Positions 1 through 6,069 are shown, counted from the first letter of the stretch. The stretch is 6,115 bases of DNA from Sulfuricurvum sp. (GCA_014764075.1 JACXUE010000075.1:1-6115), one strand, 5' to 3'. Program-made: numbers and translations. The notes: a model not told the origin generated them from the letters alone.

Positions 1-245
1 ACAACCGCTTTGAGGATTTTCCACAACGCACCGATTTTCCCCAACCCCTTTTTATTGACCACTCCGGTCGTATCGAGAAAATGGGTCTGTTCAAAAAGGG
101 AACTCTCACCAAACCACTGTCGATCCTGTCCCGATTGCGAACCGATAAACATCACCCGATGCCCTCGCTGTTTCGCCGCTTCCGCCAACGACAGGGCAAT
201 AACCAAATGTCCCCCTGTACCACCACCGGTAAATACCAAATTCAT
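1..245 (-). CDS. murG: MurG N-terminus (partial): lipid II-forming N-acetylglucosaminyltransferase
   Basis: MurG transfers GlcNAc from UDP-GlcNAc to lipid I on the inner face of the membrane, giving lipid II for wall synthesis. Only the first 81 codons plus two bases are present; the gene leaves the window at base 1. The start ATG is at 245-243. The protein opens MNLVFTGGGTGGHL, the glycine-rich GT28 loop near the N-terminus (residues 7-13), and continues with IGSQSGQD (34-41) and GVVNKKG (61-67), which fit MurG proteins of Campylobacterota. The proline that follows GGH in the E. coli enzyme is absent, as I recall for this group. Only a weak GGA (255-253) precedes the start. The ATG overlaps the stop of a 33-codon small ORF as ATGA, so translation may be coupled to that ORF. 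Downstream of ftsW in the same direction, as in division/cell-wall clusters. Confidence 0.93.
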   Translation of the reverse strand, partial: MNLVFTGGGTGGHLVIALSLAEAAKQRGHRVMFIGSQSGQDRQWFGESSLFEQTHFLDTTGVVNKKGLGKIGALWKILKAV

Positions 246-343
246 TTAATTGTCCAAACGCCATCGGAATACATCCCGATGACTACGCTAACGCTGTGTT
301 CTCTTCGGCAGAGTGCCCACGCACACTTGTGTGTATTTATCAT
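242..343 (-). CDS. Putative 33-residue small ORF bridging ftsW and murG
   Basis: The ftsW-murG gap holds a complete small frame of 33 codons plus TGA. Its ATG (343-341) overlaps the ftsW stop as ATGA, and its TGA (244-242) overlaps the murG ATG as ATGA. A GGAG motif at 354-351 lies 7 bases before its start, a better ribosome site than murG itself has. The peptide begins MINTHKCAWALC and ends SDGVWTIK. It has Cys at 7 and 12 and His at 5 and 16, a central hydrophobic run (VSVVIGMY), and no clear signal peptide. I do not recognise it. It may be a coupling leader that carries ribosomes into murG, or a real microprotein. Against coding: the segment is full of short inverted repeats (see the separate entry), which suits a structured RNA or inserted repeat. 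The precise fit of both junctions is seen; function is unknown. Confidence 0.45.
   Translation of the reverse strand: MINTHKCAWALCRREHSVSVVIGMYSDGVWTIK
262..333. repeat. Cluster of short inverted repeats between ftsW and murG
   Basis: Several small dyads sit in under 75 bases. CATCGG (262-267) pairs with CCGATG (276-281) across 8 bases. CTCT (301-304) pairs with AGAG (310-313). GTGC (313-316) pairs with GCAC (321-324). CACAC (322-326) faces GTGTG (329-333) with only 2 bases between. The last three overlap, so they would be mutually exclusive folds. No T-tract follows any stem, so an intrinsic terminator is unlikely. The element could be mRNA structure controlling murG translation, or a remnant of a dispersed palindromic repeat. 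Confidence 0.4.
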
Positions 344-1518
344 CGTTTATCTCCGGATTTGTAGACTATTTTTTTGGAAAGCATCAACACCATCCCGATC
401 CCTACGGATGAGGCGAGCATTGCCGATCCCCCGTAGCTCAAAAACGGAACGGAGATCCCTTTGATGGGCGTAAGCCCGCTGATCCCATACGCATTGACCA
501 TAAACGCGAACGTAATCAGCAATCCGACCCCCAAACTGAACAGATAGGCGGTATCGTTATGGGAGCGATTGGCGATTTTAAAGAGGCGGTGCAAAAGGGC
601 AATAAACAAAAAGGTGACAAAAAAGACCCCCACAAATCCGAACTCTTCGGCAATTCCCGCCAAGACAAAGTCGGTATGCACTTCACTCAAAAACCCGAGC
701 TTAAAGGTTCCACCCCCAAGCCCCACTCCAAAAATCCCTCCGTTATGGATCGCGTTGAGCGAGTGTCCGATTTGATACGCCTCTTCTTGATTCTCGATTC
801 GCAAATGTTGTGCGATCGACTCAGGGAAAAACGCGAGAATAGTACTTTGTGCCGATCCCCACCATGATAGGATACGGTTTATCCGATGCTCCGATGTCAC
901 AATCAAAAGGATAAATACACCGACTGAGCCCAGTATCAAGGTTATGAAAAATCGAAAACTGCTCCCCGCAAAAAAGAGCATAAACGCCAATGTCAAGGCC
1001 AAAACGACAACTTGCCCCAAATCGTTTTGGAGTACGGCGATCAAAAACATCACCAACACAAAAATTGCCGTATACGGAAGTACCCGCTTAAACTCTTCGG
1101 CAATCCCCATATTGGCATGATGACCCAGTTTTCGAGAGAAACTCCATGCCAAAAAATAGACGAATCCCACTTTGAAAAACTCCACCGGAGCCAGTGAAAG
1201 CCCAAAGAGTTTAATCCACCGTTTCGCCCCCCCTACTTCATTCACCAATGATGAGGGCAAAAAAGGCATAATCACCATGAGCGCTATTCCTCCGAAAAAG
1301 AGGGCTAACCCAAGTCGGTGAAGCCATACATCGGGATCGAGCTGCGCAAGAAACCACATCGAGAGAATCGAAACGATCCCCACAATCAATTCACGAACAA
1401 CGAAGTGAAAATTGTTGTATTCAAGCAATATAACCGTGTAGGCAGAGAGGGTATAGGAACATATAATCCCTATCGTAATCAACGCCGTGGTCAAAAGAAA
1501 TAATTTTTTATCAGCCAT
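340..1518 (-). CDS. ftsW: FtsW: septal peptidoglycan glycosyltransferase (SEDS family)
   Basis: 392 residues, a usual length for SEDS proteins. It is an integral membrane protein with about ten hydrophobic segments, for example near 7-29, 66-88, 148-185, 188-207, 286-309, 324-345 and 358-381. Family motifs in order: GGAKRWI (96-102), LAPVEFFK (109-116), NDLGQ (165-169, the P/NDLGT-type motif), YQIGHSLNAI (248-257), HTDF (281-284) and GISVPFLSYGGSAM (354-367). Asp283 in HTDF sits where the catalytic aspartate of RodA/FtsW lies. The protein polymerises lipid II glycan at the septum with a class B PBP partner. RodA is the close alternative; the neighbours murG and an FtsI-type PBP favour FtsW. 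ATG 1518 is the only usable start before an in-frame upstream stop, and no clear Shine-Dalgarno precedes it. Divergent from flgB; the stop overlaps a small ORF as ATGA. Confidence 0.9.
   Translation of the reverse strand: MADKKLFLLTTALITIGIICSYTLSAYTVILLEYNNFHFVVRELIVGIVSILSMWFLAQLDPDVWLHRLGLALFFGGIALMVIMPFLPSSLVNEVGGAKRWIKLFGLSLAPVEFFKVGFVYFLAWSFSRKLGHHANMGIAEEFKRVLPYTAIFVLVMFLIAVLQNDLGQVVVLALTLAFMLFFAGSSFRFFITLILGSVGVFILLIVTSEHRINRILSWWGSAQSTILAFFPESIAQHLRIENQEEAYQIGHSLNAIHNGGIFGVGLGGGTFKLGFLSEVHTDFVLAGIAEEFGFVGVFFVTFLFIALLHRLFKIANRSHNDTAYLFSLGVGLLITFAFMVNAYGISGLTPIKGISVPFLSYGGSAMLASSVGIGMVLMLSKKIVYKSGDKR
351..354 (-). promoter_or_regulatory. Shine-Dalgarno (GGAG) for the small ORF inside the ftsW 3' end
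   Basis: GGAG on the minus strand, 7 bases before the ATG at 343-341. It lies within the last codons of ftsW (Ser-Gly-Asp region), so it could be chance, but position and strength are right for initiation of the 33-codon ORF. Confidence 0.4.
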
Positions 1519-1526
1519 TTGTGAAC

Positions 1527-1539
1527 TTATACTGTATAA
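1527..1539. repeat. 13-bp perfect palindrome in the ftsW leader
   Basis: TTATAC-T-GTATAA, 6+1+6 bases, ending 9 bases upstream of the ftsW ATG. With the proposed -10 at 1553-1548 it would lie in the transcribed leader, just past the predicted start near 1541. It could be an operator, or simply AT-rich promoter sequence. Confidence 0.4.
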
Positions 1540-1547
1540 TTTCTCAT

Positions 1548-1553
1548 AGTATA
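1548..1553 (-). promoter_or_regulatory. Candidate -10 element for ftsW (TATACT)
   Basis: Minus-strand TATACT (5 of 6 to TATAAT), preceded by GA, about 30 bases upstream of the ftsW ATG. The hexamer 17 bases upstream (TCGAAC) is a poor -35, but housekeeping promoters in Campylobacterota often lack a recognisable -35. Predicted start of transcription is near 1541. Confidence 0.35.
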
Positions 1554-1587
1554 TCGAGCTTTAGGCAAGAGTTCGATAAAAGAAGTA

Positions 1588-1605
1588 TGGAATGTTTTTT
1601 GCTTT
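1588..1605 (+). promoter_or_regulatory. Sigma-54 (RpoN) promoter for flgB-flgC-fliE-ftsI
   Basis: TGGAATGTTTTTTGCTTT matches the RpoN -24/-12 pattern: GG at 1589-1590, exactly ten bases, then GC at 1601-1602, with TTGCTT around the -12 element as in Campylobacter and Helicobacter promoters. Transcription should begin about 12 bases past the GC, near 1614, giving a leader of roughly 28 bases to the flgB ATG. Flagellar rod/hook genes of Campylobacterota are known to depend on RpoN with the FlgS/FlgR system, so motif and target agree. No activator site could be identified. Confidence 0.85.
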
Positions 1606-1641
1606 AGCTGTCAATACAAATCAAAACGAAAGGGGTTTGAA

Positions 1642-2073
1642 ATGGGTTTGAGTATTTCCAAAGTGCACGATCTGATGAACGAAGCGCTCAACTACCGTGC
1701 CGCGCGCCAAGATATGATCGCCGGAAACATCGCCAATGCTGACACCCCTTTTTATCGCCCCAAAGATATCCGATTTGAAGAGACATTGGCACAAAAAAGT
1801 GCCAAAATTTTCAATAACAAATCCCAAACCCTCCCAATGGCAAAAACAAACGCGATGCATATAGACGCTTCATCAGTCCCAAGCGATTTGAAACCGACCA
1901 TGTTTTTTCGAGACGGACACATGGCTAGAAATGACGGAAACAGCGTCGATTTGGATGTCGAAACCACCGAAATGTCGAAAAATTCGATGATGTACAACGC
2001 CATTATCGCCGCCAAGAAAAAAGGGATGGGAATCTACAAAAGCGTTATTGATGCATCCGCAAAAACATCGTAA
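1642..2073 (+). CDS. flgB: FlgB: flagellar proximal rod protein
   Basis: 143 residues, close to the usual 130-145. FlgB is a proximal rod subunit exported by the flagellar type III apparatus and assembled above FliE. The N-terminus carries the rod signature ARQDMIAGNIANADTPFYRP (21-40), containing the N-I-A-N-A-D-T-P core shared by rod and hook proteins. The C-terminal helix region includes SVDLDVETTEMSKNSMMYNA (101-120). There is no Sec signal, as expected for this export route. The start ATG has a purine-rich site GAAAGGGG (1628-1635) 6 bases upstream. First gene after the sigma-54 promoter; flgC follows 15 bases after the stop. Confidence 0.96.
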   Translation: MGLSISKVHDLMNEALNYRAARQDMIAGNIANADTPFYRPKDIRFEETLAQKSAKIFNNKSQTLPMAKTNAMHIDASSVPSDLKPTMFFRDGHMARNDGNSVDLDVETTEMSKNSMMYNAIIAAKKKGMGIYKSVIDASAKTS

Positions 2074-2077
2074 CGCC

Positions 2078-2083
2078 AAGGAG
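2078..2083 (+). promoter_or_regulatory. Shine-Dalgarno fixing the flgC start
   Basis: AAGGAG ends 5 bases before ATG 2089. An in-frame GTG at 2083 overlaps this site and so cannot be served by it, which favours the ATG. Confidence 0.8.
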
Positions 2084-2088
2084 TGACA

Positions 2089-2583
2089 ATGGCTTTTTTA
2101 AACAGTTTTGATATCAGCGGATACGGTCTCTCGGCTCAACGGGTACGGGTTAATACCATCAGTTCCAACATTGCCAATGCCCAGACGACTCGAACCAACG
2201 AAGGGGGTCCATACCGCCGACAAGAGGTCATCTTCAAAGCGATCGATTTTAATAGTGTTTTCAATCAGGCATTACAAGAAAACACCTCGGCATTAGGATA
2301 CAGCGATCCACTCAAAGAGGGGCTTGTAGGGCTCAAACCTCATCCGGCGATCAGTACCGTTGTGGTTGATAAAATCACCCGTGACGATACGGCACCAAAA
2401 ATGAAATACGAGCCCTCACACCCCGATGCCGATGCCAACGGCTATGTTGCCTACCCGAATATTAATCCGGTGATCGAAATGGCCGATTTAGTCGAAGCGA
2501 CTCGATCCTACCAAGCAAACGTAGCGGCATTTGAAAGTGCCAAAGGGATGGCATCGAGTGCCATCTCCATGATGCAAGCATAA
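2089..2583 (+). CDS. flgC: FlgC: flagellar proximal rod protein
   Basis: 164 residues from ATG 2089, chosen over GTG 2083 because AAGGAG at 2078-2083 is placed for the ATG. FlgC forms part of the proximal rod with FlgB and FlgF. Visible features: the N-terminal rod motif NTISSNIANAQTTR (22-35); the FlgC hallmark YEPSHPDADANGYVAYPN (107-124); and the C-terminal amphipathic region MADLVEATRSYQANVAAF (131-148), which pairs with the N-terminal helix in the assembled rod. There is no cleavable signal, as expected for a type III export substrate. It lies between flgB and fliE with gaps of 15 and 19 bases, so all three are very likely on one transcript. Confidence 0.96.
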   Translation: MAFLNSFDISGYGLSAQRVRVNTISSNIANAQTTRTNEGGPYRRQEVIFKAIDFNSVFNQALQENTSALGYSDPLKEGLVGLKPHPAISTVVVDKITRDDTAPKMKYEPSHPDADANGYVAYPNINPVIEMADLVEATRSYQANVAAFESAKGMASSAISMMQA

Positions 2584-2602
2584 TTTTTAAGGGATAATTT
2601 TC

Positions 2603-2905
2603 ATGGCTAATATTCAATCGATCAAAGGGCTCTCAACTGCCGATCTTCTTTCCAACAAAAGGAGCGACAGTGTTGAAAACAGCCCTACCGATTTTGCGCA
2701 AGAGCTCAAAAGCGCTCTTGGTAATGTCAACAAAATGCAAATCGAAGGGGAGAAGGCGATGAGCGATATCGCTACCGGAAGCGTCAAAGACCTACACCAA
2801 GCGGCCATTGCGATCGACAAAGCCGAAATCAGCATGAAACTGATGCTGGAAGTACGCAATAAAGCTCTGAGTGCCTACAAAGAGATCACCCGAACACAAA
2901 TGTGA
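2603..2905 (+). CDS. fliE: FliE: MS-ring/rod junction protein
   Basis: 100 residues, typical of FliE. FliE joins the FliF MS ring to the rod and is among the first substrates of the flagellar export gate. The N-terminal 25 residues are polar and low in structure. The conserved part starts near 31: FAQELKSALGNVNKMQ (31-46), then DLHQAAIAIDKAEISMKLML (63-82) and VRNKALSAYKEITRTQM (84-100), with the VRNK and AY.EI motifs that define the family. A purine-rich AAGGGA (2589-2594) precedes the ATG by 8 bases. The stop TGA is in the same reading frame as the next gene, ftsI, which starts 15 bases later with no other start codon between. Confidence 0.95.
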   Translation: MANIQSIKGLSTADLLSNKRSDSVENSPTDFAQELKSALGNVNKMQIEGEKAMSDIATGSVKDLHQAAIAIDKAEISMKLMLEVRNKALSAYKEITRTQM

Positions 2906-2920
2906 TTTAGTCTCTCTCTA

Positions 2921-4717
2921 ATGCGCCATTCCAACAAATCCAAAAAAATACTTGCCCTTTTTCTCGTTTTGATGTTCGGGTTTGTCATCTTTTTGGCAGT
3001 GATGCTCTACACCGCCCTGCACGATCGCGACATCCCCTCGATCTATTCCGAAGATACCGCTAAAGCACAACGCGGCTCAATCGTCAGTGCCGATGGATAT
3101 TACATCGCAACGACTCAAAAACTGTATAAAGCAGTCGTCAACACCCGAAACATCGATCCCGAAAAAGAGGAACTTTTTATACAACTCTTTAGTATCTACA
3201 GCGGGATCGATCCAAGTGAAATACGTCAGCGCCTTCACACTCGAAAAGGTTCCGTTACCCTCAGTTATCATATCAGCCCCAAAGAGGCGATGTATCTCAA
3301 AACCCTCGCATTTGAACTCCGTCGTTTAGGGGTCTTTATTGAGTATGAAAACCGTAATGGGGACCGGATTTTACAAGGGCTGAATATCATCGAGAGCGGC
3401 GAAGCACGTACCTATCCGTACGGTAAATTGCTCACCCCTTTGTTGGGGTATCCGCGCAAAATGGAGGAAGAGGGGTACACTCGCGTCTATGGAATCAAAG
3501 GTTTGGAGAAATTTTTCGACGAAGAGCTCAATCCTCAGCAGAACAAAACCCAAAAAGCACTCCGTGACGTTAACGGCTATCTTATCCTCAATAAACAAAG
3601 CGATATTAAAAAACAGATCAACGGTTTAACGGTAAAACTCAACATCCCCATCACGTTCCAAACGCGTGTCGAAGCGGTCACCGATCGGATCAAAGAGCAG
3701 CTCCAAGCCGATGAGATCATTGCAACCGTTATGGAATCCAGTACCGGAAAAATTGTTGCCTTAGCAAGCTCAAACCGGTTTGACCCAAGCCATATTCGAC
3801 AAGAAGATTACCCCTCACTCAATACTAAAGCAATCGAATATAGCTACGAACCCGGATCGGTTATCAAACCGATCATTTTTGCCCTCTTACTCGATCGCGG
3901 ACTGATTAATCCCTATGATATGGTCAACGGTCATAACGGGCGGATGACCATGGGGCGTAAAACGATTGTCGATGAACACCCCTTTCACATGATCAGTGCC
4001 GAAGATGTTCTGGTTCACTCCTCCAATATCGGTATTGCCCAACTCGCCCAAAAATTAAACGGGGTCGAATACACCGAAGGACTCAAACGGTTCGGTTTTA
4101 CCCATTTCAGCGGGATCGATCTACCGTATGAAAAACGGGGATCAATTCCCAGCTCTGCTCAATTGGATAACTATCTGTACAAAGCGATCACCTCATACGG
4201 TTATGGTATGCGTGTCAACGCTATGCAGCTCGTCAAGGCCTTTAACGTCTTTAACAACGGCGGGAAATTAATCAATCCGATGGTAGCCGAAGCACTTTAC
4301 GACGACAATGGTAAAGTGATACCCATGCAGGTTCAAACGCCGACACAAGTGATTTCACCCGCAACCGCCGAACGGATAAAACAGATTTTGATCAAAACGG
4401 TCAACGAAGGGACGGGGGTCGGAGCTAAAACTTTAGGGCTTGAGATCGGCGGAAAAACAGGAACGGCACACATCGCCAAAAAAGGGAAATACGTCAACAG
4501 CTATCATACCTCTTTTATCGGATTTGCCAACGACGCTACCCACAAATATACGATCGGTATCGCCGTCATCGAACCTCGAACGGTCTATTTTGCCGCCATT
4601 ACTGCCGTTCCGGTATTCAAGGGCATTGTAGATGTGATGATCGAAGAAAAAATGCTCAAACCCGATCCCTCAGCTGTAGCCGCAGGAGCGGAAATCGCCC
4701 CTATCCATCACCCATAA
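2921..4717 (+). CDS. ftsI: Class B penicillin-binding protein, FtsI/PBP3 type (septal transpeptidase)
   Basis: 598 residues. A short basic N-terminus (RHSNKSKK) leads into one membrane helix (about 10-31), then a periplasmic part. The non-penicillin-binding module begins with RGSIVSADGYYIA (51-63), the class B RG.I.DR.G motif in modified form, and runs to about 235. The transpeptidase domain covers about 265-575 with all three active-site motifs: SVIK (Ser313 nucleophile, Lys316) in EPGSVIKP, SSN (367-369) and KTGT (512-515). The enzyme cross-links septal peptidoglycan with FtsW. A PBP2 (elongation) role cannot be excluded from sequence alone; the FtsW neighbourhood supports FtsI. The start has no Shine-Dalgarno; it follows a CTCTCTCT tract and is the first possible start after the in-frame fliE stop. 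The last 17 bases overlap the convergent lipoprotein gene. Confidence 0.9.
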   Translation: MRHSNKSKKILALFLVLMFGFVIFLAVMLYTALHDRDIPSIYSEDTAKAQRGSIVSADGYYIATTQKLYKAVVNTRNIDPEKEELFIQLFSIYSGIDPSEIRQRLHTRKGSVTLSYHISPKEAMYLKTLAFELRRLGVFIEYENRNGDRILQGLNIIESGEARTYPYGKLLTPLLGYPRKMEEEGYTRVYGIKGLEKFFDEELNPQQNKTQKALRDVNGYLILNKQSDIKKQINGLTVKLNIPITFQTRVEAVTDRIKEQLQADEIIATVMESSTGKIVALASSNRFDPSHIRQEDYPSLNTKAIEYSYEPGSVIKPIIFALLLDRGLINPYDMVNGHNGRMTMGRKTIVDEHPFHMISAEDVLVHSSNIGIAQLAQKLNGVEYTEGLKRFGFTHFSGIDLPYEKRGSIPSSAQLDNYLYKAITSYGYGMRVNAMQLVKAFNVFNNGGKLINPMVAEALYDDNGKVIPMQVQTPTQVISPATAERIKQILIKTVNEGTGVGAKTLGLEIGGKTGTAHIAKKGKYVNSYHTSFIGFANDATHKYTIGIAVIEPRTVYFAAITAVPVFKGIVDVMIEEKMLKPDPSAVAAGAEIAPIHHP

Positions 4718-5228
4718 GGGCTTTTTGAACCAGCTTGGTCACCTCTTTTTCAAAGGGGTACTCCCTCTCGATTCCCCACACTTTGATCACCGCCCTCCCT
4801 TTGACGAGGAGTTTTCGCTTCGATTGAACAATCCCCAAAACCCGCTTGGAATCGATTTTTTTCGGTTCAAAACGAAATTGAAGCGGAATAATTTGCTTGC
4901 TTCCTGAAACGACGACAAAGGATATGTTATCCTTTTTGATCACCTCACCTTGCGCAATCACCTCATTGCCCTCATTCAAGGTATAATCGAGGGCGATCAC
5001 TCTCACATCGCTGTGCCATTTATTGGTTATTGTAATATCGGTTCCGATCCGAATCATCCCATCCCCTACAGGCGAACCCAATAGTGCGAGCACCCCCAAT
5101 ACCACCTCATCAGGCGAGCTCTCCAACCGAATGTTGGTTGAGGGTTCAATAAGGATATCTTTCCCCACTTTCGGAACGCATCCCGCTAGGAGGAAAACAA
5201 CACAAACTAAAGCGATCCTCCTACCCAT
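4701..5228 (-). CDS. Small lipoprotein with LEA type 2-like (WHy) domain
   Basis: 175 residues from ATG 5228. Two basic residues and a hydrophobic stretch (4-16) lead to the lipobox LLAGC, with Cys17 as the expected lipidation site after signal peptidase II cleavage. A 50-residue region follows containing a hydrophobic stretch (VVLGVLALL, 42-50). The body is beta-rich: DITITNKWHSDVRVIALDY (64-82), then GNEVIAQGEV (87-96) and SGSKQIIPLQFRF (108-120). This pattern (an ITN turn, an LDY strand, then a strand after a G/S turn) resembles LEA type 2/WHy domains of bacterial lipoproteins. That is fold resemblance by eye, and no function is assigned. The start is 1 base after the panC stop, with only GGA (5237-5235) as a weak ribosome site, so translation is probably coupled. 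An in-frame ATG at 5243 is an alternative but would lengthen the n-region. The 3' end overlaps ftsI by 17 bases. Confidence 0.8.
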   Translation of the reverse strand: MGRRIALVCVVFLLAGCVPKVGKDILIEPSTNIRLESSPDEVVLGVLALLGSPVGDGMIRIGTDITITNKWHSDVRVIALDYTLNEGNEVIAQGEVIKKDNISFVVVSGSKQIIPLQFRFEPKKIDSKRVLGIVQSKRKLLVKGRAVIKVWGIEREYPFEKEVTKLVQKALMGDG

Positions 5229-5229
5229 C

Positions 5230-6051
5230 TTACATCCAAACATTATCGATAAGGCGTGTCGTACCGACACGGGCGGCAACCAAGATGATCGTGTTTCCCA
5301 AAATCACCTCATCGATCGATTCAAAAGCGCGATTCACGATCGCGATATACTCCACATTGAGAGGTTCTAAAATGCTCGCCATCTCTTGTCGAATCGATTC
5401 TGCACTCAAATTCCCCTGCATCACCTGTTTGGTCGCTCGTTTCAAGGAAGCGGAAATTTTCAATGCCTCGACCCTCTCTTGCGGACTCAAATAGACGTTG
5501 CGGCTTGAAAGTGCCAATCCGTCACCCTCACGCACCGTATCCATAGGGACAATCTCCACATCCATAAAAAAGTTTTTGACCATCTGAGTGATAAGAGCAA
5601 GCTGCTGAGCATCCTTTTTGCCGAAATAGGCACGTGTTGGGCGCACCTGATTGAGCAGTTTCATCACCACCGTCAAAACTCCGTCAAAATGACCGGGACG
5701 GGATGCACCCTCCAAAATATAGCCACGACCGTCCGGAGCGCATATTCGCACCTCATCTTCACCGTACATACCGGATACGTCTGGATAAAAGAGGACATCG
5801 ACACCGCTCAGCTCACAAATTTTAAAATCGGCTTCTTCACGACGGGGATACTTACTCAAATCCTCTCCGGGTAAAAACTGGGTCGGATTGACGAAAATAG
5901 AGACCACCACCGTATCGTTCTCTCTGCGTGCCGCATCAATCAAAGATCGGTGACCGATATGGAGCGCCCCCATTGTCGGAACAAATCCGATCGTTCCGTC
6001 TCTTGGATCAAGTGCACTCTGAAGTTCCAATACACTGCGTGCGATAATCAT
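5230..6051 (-). CDS. panC: PanC: pantothenate synthetase (pantoate--beta-alanine ligase)
   Basis: 273 residues from ATG 6051, within the family range. PanC is a cytosolic enzyme that activates pantoate with ATP to pantoyl-adenylate and then joins it to beta-alanine, giving pantothenate for coenzyme A. Motifs in order: PTMGALHIGH (25-34, nucleotide-binding HIGH-type motif), FVNPTQF (53-59), GASRPGHFDGV (115-125), YFGKKDAQQ (142-150) and LALSSRNVYL (179-188, the KMSKS-equivalent loop). All the usual binding segments appear intact. The start is chosen because AAAGAGG (6066-6060) lies 8 bases upstream. A TTG at 6081 would add ten residues that do not look like PanC. panB and panD are not in this window. 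The lipoprotein gene follows after one base. Confidence 0.96.
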   Translation of the reverse strand: MIIARSVLELQSALDPRDGTIGFVPTMGALHIGHRSLIDAARRENDTVVVSIFVNPTQFLPGEDLSKYPRREEADFKICELSGVDVLFYPDVSGMYGEDEVRICAPDGRGYILEGASRPGHFDGVLTVVMKLLNQVRPTRAYFGKKDAQQLALITQMVKNFFMDVEIVPMDTVREGDGLALSSRNVYLSPQERVEALKISASLKRATKQVMQGNLSAESIRQEMASILEPLNVEYIAIVNRAFESIDEVILGNTIILVAARVGTTRLIDNVWM

Positions 6052-6059
6052 CCTTTTAG

Positions 6060-6066
6060 CCTCTTT
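6060..6066 (-). promoter_or_regulatory. Shine-Dalgarno fixing the panC start
   Basis: Minus-strand AAAGAGG with 8 bases to ATG 6051. The second purine run, AAAAGG, touches the ATG directly and is too close to act. Confidence 0.7.
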
Positions 6067-6069
6067 AGA

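Noticed and set aside
313..333. Possible intrinsic terminator after ftsW
   Set aside because: Stems are 4-5 bp, one with a 2-base loop, and none is followed by a T-tract on the minus strand.
81..464. Plus-strand open frames opposite murG and ftsW (also 559-867, 1012-1197, 1318-1503)
   Set aside because: They lie antisense to well-supported genes, have low-complexity or proline/lysine-rich translations with no family resemblance, and no ribosome sites were noted.
1621..2079. Minus-strand open frames opposite flgB
   Set aside because: Antisense shadows of flgB; one crosses the sigma-54 leader, and the translations show no recognisable domain.
2083..2088. GTG start for flgC two codons upstream
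   Set aside because: The AAGGAG site overlaps this GTG and is spaced for ATG 2089; FlgC proteins normally begin close to M.FL.S.
4715..4755. Possible terminator after ftsI (AAGGGCTTTTTGAA)
   Set aside because: There is a short T-run but no adequate stem before it, and the stretch is coding sequence of the opposite gene.
5229..5279. TTG start extending the lipoprotein by 17 residues into panC
   Set aside because: It would place non-signal sequence before the lipoprotein signal peptide; ATG 5228 gives a standard n-region and lipobox at Cys17.
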